The notes under the pieces were generated by a model. The model saw only the letters and a program-made list of their open reading frames with translations, ran no database searches and had not been told where the DNA came from. The translations under genes and the position numbers were made by a program. From Panulirus ornatus (Eukaryota > Arthropoda > Malacostraca > Decapoda > Palinuridae), in assembly GCF_036320965.1 (NCBI RefSeq), contig NC_092281.1, forward strand, positions 9,215,392 to 9,279,391: a DNA stretch of 64,000 nucleotides, read 5' to 3'. Positions within the stretch are counted from its first letter, which is position 1, and the number at the start of each line of letters is the position of its first letter. Of this stretch, positions 10,828-25,024 are shown piece after piece.

Positions 10828-10935
10828 GGTTACCATGTCCCTCCCAGCAGGGTAGCGTGTGAAGGAAGGAGATTAGTTTTTTGGTAAAGGAGAGACTCGA
10901 GAATTTTCTCTGCAAAAAGACAGTAAAGAAGGATT
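10828..10935 (+). repeat. Diverged direct duplication, copy 2
   Basis: GTTACC, CAGCAGGGTAGC, TGGTAAAG and GAATTTTCTCTGCAAAAA align with copy 1 at 10457. It lacks the long CT array present beside copy 1. Confidence 0.75.
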
Positions 10936-10964
10936 TTGGTTTTTTAGGATTTTGTTTTCTGTTT

Positions 10965-11429
<465 letters not shown>

Positions 11430-11505
<76 letters not shown>
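11430..11505 (+). repeat. (CT)38 microsatellite
   Basis: Perfect CT array. Confidence 0.98.
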
Positions 11506-11506
<1 letters not shown>

Positions 11507-11512
11507 ACGTAG

Positions 11513-11562
11513 ATGGTGAGGAGAGGAGGGAACAGGTAACTTTATGTTCAGCTCCTCACCAT
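11513..11562. other. 11-bp perfect hairpin
   Basis: ATGGTGAGGAG (11513-11523) is the exact reverse complement of CTCCTCACCAT (11552-11562), with a 28-nt loop, directly after the CT array. Role unknown. Confidence 0.7.
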
Positions 11563-12060
11563 TTATGAGGGCACCTCACACACGACTGGTTATCAAGTAC
11601 ATCATGTTGTGCGTGTGACCTGAGACCCTCACTCTACAACCCCCTATAGGTGCTGCTCTACGTCAACGGCTCTTGTAACAAACTACAGCATCGCCTCTAT
11701 ACAACGAAATGACGGGCGCCGCCACACATCCAATTACCTTCAGCCAATCAGGGTACCAATCTACAACAGACTGTAGTGTCTCTCAGCAATAAACCTCCCA
11801 TAGTAAACTTTATTCTGCTATAAACTCCCGTGTACGTGACTCCCAGTAATACCCTCTACGACAGGATGTGGCACAGTTGCTCTCTACAACACATTTCTCG
11901 CCAGTAACAAATTCTGTACCAAACTCTGCCACGTCTGTGCAACAAACTGGAGAGCAGCAAGCTGTGCAACCAGCTGTCTACGACAAACTACAACACGACT
12001 GTGAGACATACAACACCATCAACCCTTCCCACAACAACACTGTGTGACGCCTGTAAAGCT
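11563..12060 (+). repeat. Strongly decayed CTACAAC-rich tandem region
   Basis: The words CTACAAC, CTACGACA, AACAAACT and CTGTG recur at irregular 30-45-bp spacing (TCTACAACAGACTG, CTCTACAACACAT, TGTGCAACAAACT, CTACGACAAACTACAAC). This suggests an old minisatellite. No open frame spans it. Confidence 0.5.
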
Positions 12061-12984
12061 TTCATGGCAGCTGTAAAATCACCCTCCGCCAACTCCCTAA
12101 GCTGAGCCCGTCAGCTTTAGTGAAGAAAACGGATCTTTCAGGTTTTGCTTAATTGACCACTTAGGACCATTCTGGTCCTCTACTTACCTAACAGGCAGCG
12201 TGCACAGAATGCACTCAATTACATTCCCAATAACGGGCTGCGAAATGTAAAGTTTCTGAACTATTCTAATCTCAGTAGCCAAGTTGATAATACACCATCG
12301 CCTCATTACAGAATGATTTCATGGTTTGGTAAAGTAACCCAGGTGTGGATTTATGAATTTATACAGGCTTTACTAATAACGTTACGCTATACATACGTTC
12401 CTTAAGCGGTTTGAGAAGAGAAGAAAATGTGGAGGTAGAATATGATCCATATCTAGATGATTCATATTTACATAGTGAGGGAGTATGTGATATCAGAACT
12501 ATCATTTAAACACACGCAGAAACTGTCCAAGATTTTTCGATTGGTGATTATATATTGACGTTGGCAGCTTTAACGACCCCAGCTGGTAGGCTTAAAAGCC
12601 TAACTAGCCAACCACACAATAGGTTATTTGTTTTGTTTTGATAATCTATTTCTGATTAGGTTGACCTGGTCTCAACCCTCTAGGTCATGGGGTCAGCTAT
12701 ATAGAGTGACCTGGTCTCACCTCTTGTGCCGTAGGGCCAGATTGACGTTGTTCAGCATATCTAGCCAGCCAAAGGCTGTTGCAGAGGAATAAACAATGAG
12801 GGGGATGAGGGTTTTGGGTTACATGGCCGGCTGAGTCATGTCGTCTATATACGGGGGGGCGCTACTCATACATATGGTCCTCCCATTTCCCCCCTCCACA
12901 GTGCCAGGGGAAAATATTGTGGTGTGTTACTACCATGTGAGGTTGACTGACCCGGAACGTGGAGGGACGAGGTTATTGTGATGG
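12061..12984. other. Unique spacer with a small TGACCT duplication
   Basis: At 12661-12775 GACCTGGTCTCA(A)CC occurs twice about 50 bp apart, together with AGGTCATGGGGTCA, a direct repeat of AGGTCA-like half-sites with a 2-bp spacer. Otherwise nothing recognised. Confidence 0.45.
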
Positions 12985-13138
12985 TGAGAGAGAGAGAGAG
13001 AGGTGGGGGGGGGGAGGTGTGGAGGGAGAGATAGGAGAGGAGGTGGAGGGACAGCTGCGGAAAGTTGGGAGGGGAGGATGAACGACGAATGGAGAGAGAG
13101 TAATAGACAAGGGAGAGAGAAAGAAAGAAAGAAAGAAA

Positions 13139-13213
<75 letters not shown>
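12985..13213 (+). repeat. Purine-rich block ending in (GA)22(GACA)7
   Basis: Contains a short (GA)n at 12985-13002, a G-run with GGAGG motifs to 13080, (GAAA)5 at 13120-13139, (GA)n 13141-13185 and (GACA)n 13184-13213. The frames open on both strands are by-products of the purine bias. Confidence 0.93.
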
Positions 13214-14382
13214 AGACAGAGAGAGAGAAAGAGAATTCACACTATAAATCTATTTCAAAATCACAATAATTAAGAGCAGAGGAGGAGTTTGTATGTGACG
13301 ACTGTACAGTGAGGCGAAGATATTTATGTGTAGATATGTGAGATTTTCTGAGGAATATGTATGGATGTGTGTGCATGGAGCGTTGAGGTGTGCATATATG
13401 TGTATACTGTTGAGAAATGGATGAGGTGAATTCTTGGTCGAACTTCCTCCCTATTTTTCTGAAGTGTGTGATTTTCTACAACCTGTTCTTACATTGTAAA
13501 CTCCACATGACGTCCTCGTTTTTGATCCAGGTGACTATATTACAATCCAGTGACATTGTTATTAGATTCCCTAACGATGCGAATGAGCAGAGGCACTGAT
13601 TATAGTCGACAGACTGATATTATAAATAAGAGTAAATGAGATTCACAAACTCCATTCTTGAATCAGTTCGTCCCTACATACTCAAACCATCATACGTCCT
13701 CTACCACCAGAACTCTGCTAAGCGCTGAGTACTGATACCTTCCAACTCCCTCTGTGAAGCTTTATCTTCTGTACATACACACGGCATTCAGTCAATCCCA
13801 TCCCTGAGGGTAGAGATATACATATGGATCCCTAGTGTACTAGGGAGGCGCGTGACTTGAGTATACCCATCCAGAAGGTAGTGATGTATATGATGTATCC
13901 CATGATGATATACATTCTTCAAACTCGTGTAGAAAGGCAGTAACAATTCTAACGTTCGGGGGGGACACTGACTGTACAAGACTGTGCATCTCTTAGATCG
14001 GCAGGGTAGTGAAGACACTTCACTGTCTAAGTTCCATGAGCAGTGGTTACTATTAACGTAAAGACCTATACAGTAGAGTGAAGTGGTGGGGTCAGATCTG
14101 TGGCCTTGTTGGTGATTGTGTACATCTAGAGGAAAGATTGGCACTCAACTCTGCGTACAGAGTATGTTTTCAGGACGGCTTTTGATATCTTGGTACAAGT
14201 CCACAATCTATACTCTGTATAGTGTTGATGATAACGTAAACCAGATAGCTGCTTATATTGCGTTATTTCCACAGACCTGGAGTAAACCGTTGATTTCCAT
14301 CTTGTTTAATATTACCGTATCAAAATATACAAAGTGTAGTAGTAAATATACGAATTAGATTTACAATCTACTCGTCTTTGGA

Positions 14383-14383
<1 letters not shown>
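13214..14383. other. Unique spacer with one short palindrome
   Basis: TCCCTAGTGTACTAGGGA at 13829-13846 is a perfect 8-bp stem with a 2-nt loop, followed by GGCGCGTGACTTGAGT. A similar string, TTAGGGAGGCGAGTGTACCT, occurs near 27608, so a low-copy dispersed repeat is possible. No gene seen. Confidence 0.45.

Positions 14384-14445
<62 letters not shown>
14384..14445. repeat. (AT)31 microsatellite
   Basis: Perfect AT/TA array. Confidence 0.98.
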
Positions 14446-14450
<5 letters not shown>

Positions 14451-15145
14451 GTAAAGTTCTACGTATATGTACAAATGATTGCAGGAGCTATATAAACATT
14501 TTATATCTATATTGATATAAACGCCGCCAAAAGAAAATTATATAAACAATAGTAAAACAGGAATCCCAGGAAGTTCAATTCCCTGTTGGAATGCTATCTT
14601 TTAGAATTAATGAATATTTTTCTTTCATTCGTGAAACTAAGCTAAGCATATTTTAGATATACAGTGTTCAGTGAAAAAAAAGGCGGGAAGTGTATTTCGC
14701 CTTTTTCTTTTCCCCCACTATCTTTATTAGTTACAGAGTTGTCAAATATCATACGTTGAAAAAAAAAATATTTATAATCTGATGAAAATTGTTATCTTGT
14801 TAATATTTGCAATTTCCATTCTTTTTATAGATATTCAGTCCTTCTAAAAAGAAATTTATATGAATTTCCAACACACGAGTAATTTAATTTCCTTGGATCT
14901 ATTGCCGATGTCGTTTTAAAAAACGAAACTCACTGGTGCTTTATAAACGAACACGAAATTCTCTGTTTACACTTTAAATGAAATATACTAATGAATGAAA
15001 TCATCGTGTACATATGAACCAAGGAGACGATACGTGATCCAGGAATATCTTTTTTTTTAAGATATTTACATCTCCAGAATATTCAATGATATATTCAAGG
15101 TGTAAACGTAACCGCAGCATTATCGGCCTTTGGGTAAATATTCAC

Positions 15146-15148
<3 letters not shown>
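14446..15148. other. AT-rich unique spacer
   Basis: Poly-A and poly-T runs only. No gene or RNA signature seen. Confidence 0.55.

Positions 15149-15196
<48 letters not shown>
15149..15196 (+). repeat. (GA)24 microsatellite
   Basis: Perfect AG array. Confidence 0.98.
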
Positions 15197-15199
<3 letters not shown>

Positions 15200-16054
15200 T
15201 GAACCGTATTGGCCGTGTACCAAAAGACCTTGAAGGAATGTGGCATCTTCCTCACCCATTGATCACAGTGCCACATACAGTGAATGCAGGAGCTACAGTG
15301 GATATACTAACTGGCCACCTGGAGTTGGCTATAGCCTGCTGGAAGTGTACCAGCCGTGTCGATGATAGTATATGTCAGAGCAGGAGACGTGTATACTGTG
15401 ACCATAGGATGGTAGAGGGTCCTGGGTGTGTCAGCCTAGAGGATGGAGTGTCCTAGTTGGCTGCGCCTTCCCAGAGGCTGCAAAGGGTCTCCTGGCTGGC
15501 TAGCTACATCTCCATACAAGTTGCAATTGTTGCTGACATTAGAAGTCTTGAGAATGATATAACACACAGGAGATGTGGTGTGAGTAGATCTGTTCGTGTG
15601 TTTTTGCTGTTCTTTCAGAGAACGAAATCTATGAAAAACAATTTAAGGTCTGATTTGTCTTGTCCTCTGCTGTAGTAAGACCTTATAAAAACACACACAC
15701 ACACACATTAGGACACCTCCTGCTCTCACAGTGCCACTACGATAAACACTACCTCAAGTTAATGAAAAGCTATATTGAACCTTATAGTGGCTGATCAAAT
15801 CGATCCTTGGATAAAGAAAATGTCAACTCCAGTGCTGTGTGGTCTCGACTTCTCTGTATAAACACTTCAGTGGCTCTGGGTATTACTAGATCGCATTATC
15901 TTCTTATCAGATCAAGGTGGGAACGTCCTGCCATCCGGTAGCTCGTAGATCCTCACTATCATTTCTCTTATCTTCTGTCTCGACGCCAGGTGACAGTTCC
16001 TTGAAATTCAGGATCTGTGCGTAAAATGGAAAGTGTCAAGAGATCATCATGATC

Positions 16055-16055
<1 letters not shown>
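15197..16055. other. Unique spacer
   Basis: A plus frame runs from inside the GA array to 15456 and a second from 15457 to 15675. Neither has a recognisable domain. A short (AC)8 lies at 15691-15706. Confidence 0.45.

Positions 16056-16089
<34 letters not shown>
16056..16089 (+). repeat. (CTG)11 trinucleotide repeat
   Basis: Eleven perfect CTG copies. In one plus frame they encode a polyalanine run (frame 16049-16273), but the frame is short and has no domain, so coding is not supported. Confidence 0.97.
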
Positions 16090-17338
16090 ACGAGGACGAC
16101 TGTTGCTCAGCCAGCAAGGTCCTGCTCCTGATGGATGCTCCGAGGCTCTGTGCATGTTCGGGGTCAGCGTCTACAAACGCAAGACCAAAGGCAAAGGAAC
16201 ATGTCAGGTGAACATGACCTCCCCAGTCTCTCGCTTTCCTCTTTGTGTCTCAGCGGAGGAGAATAACTTATGAAGTCGCTTGTTCTCTCCACCTTTTTGT
16301 TCTTTTGACCCGTCGTACCTGGTATAACAAGACGAACATCAAGGAGTCTCATCAAGCTCTCGCGACCCGTGAACTGCTTCTCCCCAAGAACGCTCCACAT
16401 TCTATCAACAATCATTATTTTTTTCTCCTTTATACCTACTGTCGACATCCCTACAAGATCTGGTGCATCTGCAAGCACTATTTTCCTTCCTTCCTTTTGC
16501 CTACTGCCAAGGCATGTCCCTTCTAGATCTTGCGCTCTTGCAAGCGCGTTCAAGAGGCGTTGCAAGACGTACTGACAATGACGTGAGTTTAACAACGATA
16601 TAGTCAAATGATCTAGTAAAGTCAGGGGGTTGAGGTCGTCACAGCTGTCCCTCACTAGTGGCGGCGGGATAGCTAATGATTATGGATGTAATTGCATGTT
16701 ATATCCTTCCCTGGGTTTCACCTGGTACGTGTTAAGGTTTTAGTATCGGCTGTTGTTGAAAGAAGGAAAATATATACAAAAAATTTAAGTGACTATGACA
16801 GTTTCCACCCATAAAAACAATGGAATGCAAATTAAAATCAATGAAATCTGTAAGAATGGTCATTACACTTTACACACACACGTTGGACTTAATGATAATT
16901 ATCAAGTGAAAGTCATTACGCCAGGATCGCCACCAATCGTCAAACATACAAAATAAAGAGAATTATTTTTTTTCAACGTTACACTCCACTGGACGGGAAC
17001 ACGTAATACGCGATGATGTTTTTTTTTCTTTCTTTTTAATGGTAGACATTTATAACAATAAGGGACCTTTGAACGTGACAATTATCGCGGGTTGGATGGT
17101 TGAAATTCTTGGGTCAGATGTCAGTCAAGTGCGCTTATGACCAGAAAATAAAAGATAAACGTTTATTGCAATATCCATTTCAAAAACTATGGGAATTGTT
17201 TGTAGAACGAGCCAACTATATAGGATAAAAGTTTCGAGAGCATAACGCAGCAACACTGGCAATGATTGCTTTAACCAATTAGTAATAGAAGTAGTAATTA
17301 TTATAATGTTCACTGTAAGATATTATTACTGTTACAAT
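16090..17338. other. Spacer with a 163-codon minus-strand frame of unknown status
   Basis: The minus strand is open from 16655 to 16164 (163 codons, ATG start). The product would be mixed in composition, with a Lys-rich stretch and several Cys near the C-terminus. I recognise no domain and no splice signals, and a frame this long is expected a few times by chance in 64 kb. The rest of the interval has no array or gene. Confidence 0.3.
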
Positions 17339-17353
17339 TATTATTATTATTAT

Positions 17354-17417
<64 letters not shown>
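17339..17417. repeat. (TTA)n-(AT)31 microsatellite
   Basis: A short TTA tract 17339-17355 continues into AT 17356-17417. Confidence 0.97.
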
Positions 17418-17420
<3 letters not shown>

Positions 17421-17542
17421 TGAATCACATAATACCAAACTACGTATATCAGTGGGTTTTCTTTATACACCAAGTAAGCTAGTCCAGTTCCCCATGTACA
17501 GTAAGTGGCAGAGGAACAAATATCCCACATTGTCTTCATAGG

Positions 17543-17668
17543 AATATATATATATATATATATATATATCCCGCGTACGATGGTGGTTGAAGCGACGGGT
17601 ATCATAAAGAGTTGGGTACACAGGGAGGCTGGGCCGGTCCCATCTCCTAGCAATATATATATATATCA
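17543..17668. repeat. Two short AT arrays
   Basis: (AT)13 at 17543-17569 and (AT)8 at 17653-17668, separated by unique sequence. Confidence 0.92.
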
Positions 17669-19548
<1,880 letters not shown>

Positions 19549-19835
19549 CCTTTATATAAGTTAGTCTTTATGCAGTGGTATCATACTGGCGATGAGAGGA
19601 GAGAGAAGATTCATATAACTTTGACTCGATCTGTGGTTAAAGAGATCGTGATTTCATGCACCACAGACTTGGGACAATGTTAAGTTAGAGAAAAATACTT
19701 CTTACACCACAGCGTTAGTCGGTGAAGAAAGAAACTCTTGCGCCACAACTTTGGTTAAGAGAAGAAGGAAAAAGATCATACATCACAGATCTCCCTGCAC
19801 AGCACTGGTCTGTGGCTAGAGAGGAATGAGACCTA
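19549..19835 (+). repeat. Decayed relatives of the 40-bp unit
   Basis: Segments such as CTTACACCACAGCGTTAGTC, CTCTTGCGCCACAACTTTGG and CATACATCACAG...GTCTGTGGCTAGAGAGGA follow one another at roughly 50-bp spacing, each separated by GA-rich linkers (GAAGAAAGAAA, AGAGAAGAAGGAAAAAGA). They resemble the 40-bp unit (CTTTACACCA...TGTGGCTGGAGGAAGAGA), so the whole stretch reads as an old minisatellite with GA-rich linkers. Confidence 0.55.
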
Positions 19836-20126
19836 ATCAAATATTAAGACCTAAACATGAAGCCTTGTTCTGAAAAGTGGATGGAGAAGCAAGGCGAAAT
19901 AGTAGGAAGTTTATTCACACTAGAACTTTAAGAACCACGAATAATTTTTCTAGGAGCTTAGTGAGTACCAAGATCTGGTTTTAATTTAACATGTTTACTA
20001 AGCTCCAGGTTAAAAATGAATACCATTTTCCTCTCTGCCTTTAAAAAGTAATACGTTTAAAACTATAGCCTGAATTAATTTTATAACTGTAGACCAAATG
20101 ACAAGAAGAGATTTCTCAAAACTTCC

Positions 20127-20127
<1 letters not shown>
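19836..20127. other. Unique spacer
   Basis: Nothing recognised. Confidence 0.5.
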
Positions 20128-20209
<82 letters not shown>

Positions 20210-20236
20210 GCCACATACGATGCTTATGATGTAAAG

Positions 20237-20281
<45 letters not shown>
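20128..20281 (-). repeat. Inverted copy of the 40-bp unit inside (CT)n
   Basis: (CT)n 20128-20206, then CCAGCCACATACGATGCTTA...GTAAAGGTCC at 20207-20240, then (CT)n to 20281. The 34-bp core is the reverse complement of the unit at 19401 and 19488, with one substitution (ATGATG for ATGGTG). Together they form a pair of inverted repeats about 0.7 kb apart, with GA and CT flanks that extend the pairing. Confidence 0.95.
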
Positions 20282-20284
<3 letters not shown>

Positions 20285-20640
20285 ATCCATCTTCGCCAAG
20301 ACACATAACGCCACATCGTCATTTTTCGAACATGATAATCAGATGAACGAAGGTTTTCCAAGTATCTTTAATACACTTTCAGACCCTGTTGGGAAAGTTA
20401 CCACCAGTTAATTGCGCGTAATGATCAGAAAAGAAAATGCTGTTACACATTTAAGAAACCGGAATTGAGCAGCGGTGAACAGGCCACCGCCGTAAGCCAG
20501 CTGTGTTCACTCTCAAGAAATCACCTTCCAGGATTAAGCCAAGAGTCCACTGTGATCATTTTCCACCACTCCAGATGGAGAACTGCTGCAGAATACCATG
20601 GGGATGACTTCATAAGAACTTCTAGGCATGGGGGCAGTTT
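20282..20640. other. Unique spacer
   Basis: Nothing recognised. Confidence 0.5.
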
Positions 20641-20940
20641 TACACGATATGTACGTTAACCGTTCCAGCACGGAAATTGGTGAAGAGCCGGAGTGGACCC
20701 ATTCCAGGAAGGCTCGTCGGCATGGAAACTGGTGAAGAGTACGAAGTAGTGCTCCAGGAAGACCCATACGTAAAGGAAGCTCTCAAAGTATGCCAAGACC
20801 TCTTCCGGAGGCGCATTTATCGTGGAAGCTACTGAAGAACCCAAGGGGGTCTGTTCCAAGAAAACCCTTTGGCATGGAAGAGGTAGCAGAGCGTGTTGAT
20901 TGTACCAAGACGATCGTGCAACATGGATACCGTGGATTCC
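20641..20940 (+). repeat. Decayed 53-bp-class tandem repeat
   Basis: Related segments recur: CACGGAAATTGGTGAAGAGC (20659), CATGGAAACTGGTGAAGAGT (20720), CGTGGAAGCTACTGAAGAAC (20820) and CATGGAAGAGGTAGCAGAGC (20873). Each is followed by CATTCCAGGAAG/GCTCCAGGAAG/GTTCCAAGAAA-type sequence. Unit phase drifts, and no long frame covers it. Confidence 0.6.
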
Positions 20941-21029
20941 TCGTCGGATATCAGTCAGGTAATGCTGTTTGCGTCCAGGAACTCCCTGTAGAGAAGGAGC
21001 TTCAATAGGATTATCTCCATCCTAATATT

Positions 21030-21345
21030 GTGCACAGAATGGCACTGTAATTCTAATTACGGTTGCTGATAGTGTTACAGACTAGTGGCAGTAACGGTCT
21101 CCTGCGTGTTACTGCATGTCTGGTGACTGTTATTGGCTGTGACTGGTGTTGTAGAATGGTGGCAGTACAGAGCCCAGAGTATTACTACAGTTCCTGGTGA
21201 CTGATGTTCCTTTTGATTTATACAGTGTCAGGCAGCCGCCACACCCACCCCTGTCCAGGGCCAAGCCATCCATCACGACAATAGTTGAGTCAGTTAAAGT
21301 TAGACTGGCACACATACCCACCCCTAGTCATTACCGTGGCCCATG
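21030..21345 (+). repeat. Decayed 65-bp-class tandem repeat
   Basis: AGTGGCAGTAACGG...GTTACTGCATGTCTGGTGACTG (about 21081) and GGTGGCAGTACAG...ATTACTACAGTTCCTGGTGACTG (about 21160) are successive related segments. Further CACACCCACCCCTG / CATACCCACCCCTAGTC copies lie at 21240 and 21312. Confidence 0.5.
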
Positions 21346-21416
21346 AATCATGTCCCTATGTACGACCATAGTGTGTCAGACTGGTACGTATTCCCAGTTA
21401 ATTATGGTACCGTGGC

Positions 21417-21655
21417 CATAATGATGATAACAATGATAATGATAATAATGATAATAATAATAATGATAATGATAATAACAATAATAATGATAATGATAAT
21501 GATAATGGTAATAATAATGATAATAATGATAATGATAATAATAGTAATATTATTGATAACAACAATGATAATTACAGTAATGATAAGAGTAATAATAATA
21601 GTAATGATAATAGTGATGATAATGATAATGATAATAGTAATAATGTATCAAACGA
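21417..21655 (+). repeat. (ATGATA)/(ATAATG) imperfect simple repeat
   Basis: About 240 bp of ATAATGATAAT-type sequence with scattered G and C. Open on both strands (MIMIIIM and YHYHYY), which is compositional, not coding. Confidence 0.95.
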
Positions 21656-22714
21656 TGATCTTTAAACCAGTCTAAAAAGGCTGCTATATTCTCAGCAGAG
21701 CTAAAAAAAAAATGAAAAATAGTGCGGAGAAACATTCGTGCTGGTTCCTCCCTTCACCTCCTCAAAGATTCTGCTCAGCCCCCTGGAAGGGCAGACCAGT
21801 GAGGTTGATGATTCAATAAATTCCTCCCAAGTTCGCCTGCCTCAAAGGATCTCACAGCGGAGTCGACACGTCTCATTCATGGAGTCGAACATAAAAGATA
21901 TGGTGAACACGTCTGGCTTTCCAAAGGGCAGGCGTAACCTTCGTACCTTCACTGACTTTGAGAATCCGTCTAGCTTCCTCCCAGCTGGGGAGACTCTAGG
22001 AGGAAGTGGTCCCCTGTCATCTGGGAGAACCCGCTGGGGCGGCAACAACCTCCTGCTGGCGACGTCTTATCGACTCAGGGAATCTCTCCGGCTCCGTGAG
22101 AGGCAGACACAAGGAACCCATGGAAACGTATAACCAACTCTCAAATCAATCCTCTCACTTCCTATATCGGGAATTAGAAGATAGTATTAGGCTTCGTACG
22201 AGCAGCAACAGTCTGTTGACTCCAAGATACGCAGACACAAGTTGGGGCAGCAGACCCGCGAGGATCATTCTAATAATTAAGAAACTTTGGTCATTTTCCA
22301 GTCTCCTGAGAGGTCAGTACCACAGACTTTGTGATACGGTCTTGCCTTCTTTACTGTGAACTTCGATCATTAGCATTACCACATTCACGTGCTGAGCTCT
22401 CTATCCTTCTACGTCAGGTGGGAGAGCATCCTTTAACGCCATCCCCAAATCAGGAATGGAAAAATGTGTGATTATGGAAGATGCCTGGAAGGACCAGATT
22501 TTTACCTTTCATTCCCAGTTTTAATGAGGCAAGGTACAAGCCATTCCTACCTGGTCCAACAGTTGACAGCGGAATCTTTAGATTCATTTCTTTATCCATC
22601 AAGGAATCCATTTCACTTTATGCAACCCCCAAATTCTCTTGAGAAAAGAAAACTTTTCAAATTGGAACTAAACTAAGATTTGAGATGAAATTTGTTTCCG
22701 AAACTGAATAACTA
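21656..22714. other. Unique spacer, moderately GC-rich
   Basis: A 131-codon plus frame (21738-22133) and an overlapping 117-codon frame (22006-22359) cover this more GC-rich stretch. Composition looks less repetitive than elsewhere, but I recognise no domain. The similarity GTCATCTGGGAGAACCCGCTGGGG (22016) to GTCATCTGGGACGACCCTGG (2050) may mark an old dispersed repeat rather than a gene. Confidence 0.35.
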
Positions 22715-22960
22715 ACTTGTTGCATGAACATCTTCCATAATATGTTCTAGATCACAGTCCTAAACAGCTTCCAAAAAAATTCCTTCAGACCACTTCTGGA
22801 AACATTATCCATGTTCCAGACCACTGCCTGGAATATCGTCCATGGCATTCTCTGTATCACTGTCCGGAACACGTCGTCAGACACCCTTGAAGAGTGATAG
22901 CAACACTTCCAGTATCATATAATGCACAGAATCTCTGGAACTCCACCTGGAATAAATGAC
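22715..22960 (+). repeat. Decayed 33-40-bp tandem repeat
   Basis: Words such as TTCCAGACCACTGCCTGGAA, TCAGACCACTTCTGGAAACA, CACTGTCCGGAACAC and CCATGTTCC/CCATGGCATTC recur at 33-40-bp spacing. Each contains an imperfect palindrome around TCCRGA. Confidence 0.5.
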
Positions 22961-23193
22961 ACTATCATATTCGATACAGATCTCTCAAGAAACTACGAAA
23001 TCTTGAAAGTCGTTTGTAGTGTCTTGCCAAAAACATACCCTGCCATGGAGCGAGGCTTGGGAGCGAGGCTACAGTTATGAAGCTCTTTCCAGCGAGGCGT
23101 TGAATGGACCCTATGACATCTCTTGAAATAATTGCAAGTCCAAGTTTTGCGTTTCCACTCGACAGTTTTGTAGTACGAATTTCATTTAGGCAT

Positions 23194-23211
23194 CATATAT
23201 ATATATATATG

Positions 23212-23291
<80 letters not shown>
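23194..23291. repeat. (AT)n microsatellite, about 98 bp
   Basis: AT array with two G interruptions (ATGTAT) near 23211 and 23225. Confidence 0.98.
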
Positions 23292-23292
<1 letters not shown>

Positions 23293-23856
23293 CCTTAGGT
23301 TACACCAGGTATCTATTTATCAACGAGCCCCATAGAAGAGGATGGGCACCTATTGGAATCGATGTCTCGTTTTTCTATCAGTTTCAGACACGTACATTGT
23401 TATGGAATCAATATAGGCTGAGTCTTGTGGGAATAGGAGCCAAGTGTGTGTCCTGAAGTGTCGTGGTGTGACACAGACATGTTATCTTTTGTCCTGGGGG
23501 ACGAAGGGTGTACAATATACTAGTATGGTTCATGACGTGAGGCGTGGTTCAAAGCTCGATAAATCTGGGGTGTGACGCAATATATGGGGTTTATGGAAAA
23601 GACATCAGGCGAGGTAAGGAAGGGATGGTTCAGTAGATACGAGAATCTTTCATCGTTTAGGAGAGTAGCTACGGTAGTTAAGGTATTGAAAGCGTGATCT
23701 ACATTATGGAGGGACTGACGTAGAGTTAGAAGAGGCGCCGTATAGAGTTTGGTAGTAGAATATTGAAGGGTTTAGTTTCGGGAATGTAGAGTTGAGTTGA
23801 TCGAACATCAGAGGAGAGCATCGTGTCCCAAAGAGACTGTTCTAGGACACCGAAGT

Positions 23857-23858
<2 letters not shown>
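23292..23858. other. Unique spacer
   Basis: GTGTGAC and GTGACG words recur loosely at 23465-23580. No gene seen. Confidence 0.45.

Positions 23859-23918
<60 letters not shown>
23859..23918 (+). repeat. (GA)30 microsatellite
   Basis: Perfect GA array. Confidence 0.98.
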
Positions 23919-23924
<6 letters not shown>

Positions 23925-24212
23925 CTCTTCAAAGAAGACCAAAAGAGAGACACGCGTTCAGACTATGGATGGAGCGTAGTGATAAATAAAGAAAATCCAG
24001 TTTTGAGCTGGAGGAAGATATGCATCCGTCTGGGCCATATGTTGAGGAAGTGAGGAAAATGTTTTCACCAGCGTGAGTGAACTTCCCTCCCGGGATGTGG
24101 AGTTTCCACATAAAATGTTTACGGTTCTCGTCAAGGCATCTCCAGCTGTGACTCGCGACACGTTACCACACTTTACGGGAATAAACAAAACCAAGTCTCA
24201 CTTACGGTACTG
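23919..24212. other. Unique spacer
   Basis: No array or gene recognised. Confidence 0.45.
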
Positions 24213-24312
24213 GAGCGACCTGTGCCTCCTGGAAAACCCTGGGCTGATCTGTGCCTCCTGGAAACCCCTGGGCTGATCTGTGCCTCCTGGAAACCCCTGG
24301 AGTGATCTGTGG
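24213..24312 (+). repeat. 29-bp minisatellite, 3.4 copies
   Basis: Units at 24213, 24243 and 24272 contain CTGTGCCTCCTGGAAACCCC. The second and third are identical, and the fourth breaks off after GTGATCTGTG. Confidence 0.95.
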
Positions 24313-24324
24313 CCTGCCCTTCAC

Positions 24325-24425
24325 AGACCATCTCACCACCTCTTCCTCCTTCCGCTACAGATCATCCGACCACGTCTTCCTTCCTCCGTCATAGACCATC
24401 CGACCACCATTTCCTCCCTCCTCTA

Positions 24426-24466
<41 letters not shown>
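24325..24466 (+). repeat. 34-bp minisatellite (three copies) followed by (CA)20
   Basis: Units at 24325, 24359 and 24393 start AGACCATCYSACCAC or AGATCATCCGACCAC and continue with CCTCCTTCCGCTAC-type sequence. The third unit leads directly into (CA)20 at 24427-24466. Three different repeats (29 bp, 34 bp, CA) therefore abut within 250 bp. Confidence 0.93.
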
Positions 24467-24467
<1 letters not shown>

Positions 24468-25024
24468 CACAACAGCAAAATAATTTTCCTGCGTGATTTA
24501 CTGATGATGGGGAAAATCTTCCAGAAGCAAATGCATTTGTACAGAAGCCACGCGCTACATATTGATGATGCACGAAGCAATGATAGATTTTCTGCTGAGT
24601 CTTGCTGTTGCAATAAGCCTGTTGAAAACTCGTGAAAGATGTGGAGGAGAGAGTTACTTGACTGCAATGGTGGGTGTTGTGTAGCAGTGTTCCGGTCGAC
24701 CTGGCGCAAGCCCAAGAACCATACGTCCCTAGGTCGAGGAAAGACCCAAGGGTTGAAGGCGGAAATGAACTGATGTTGTCGCAGTGTTTGAGCTGAGAAC
24801 TGACCTCCTGAGGTGGGAGATAACCAGCGGCAGGAATGGGAGCAAAATTGATTTCTCTGCCTCTGAATCCTGCGGGAGAGATTCTTAAGAAAAAAAAAGA
24901 ATAAAAGGGTTCTTGATTCTGACCTGAGGCTTACTGAAGGGAGAGGGAATCCCAACAGAATGAAGGGCTGCAACATGAAATTAGTGTTGGATCCTACTGT
25001 GTTGACTTGGGTATAGTGATTTTA
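24467..25024. other. Spacer with a long minus-strand frame, unsupported
   Basis: The minus strand is open from 24976 to 24389 (195 codons), running through the CA repeat as VCVCVC. It has no recognisable domain, and its tail is microsatellite. Treated as a chance frame. Confidence 0.35.

Noticed and set aside
16164..16655. 163-codon minus-strand frame with Cys near the end
   Set aside because: Not recognised as any family; a few frames of this length are expected by chance in 64 kb. Kept only as a comment in the spacer entry.
24389..24976. 195-codon minus-strand frame
   Set aside because: The C-terminal part is the CA microsatellite and the rest has no recognisable domain or splice support.
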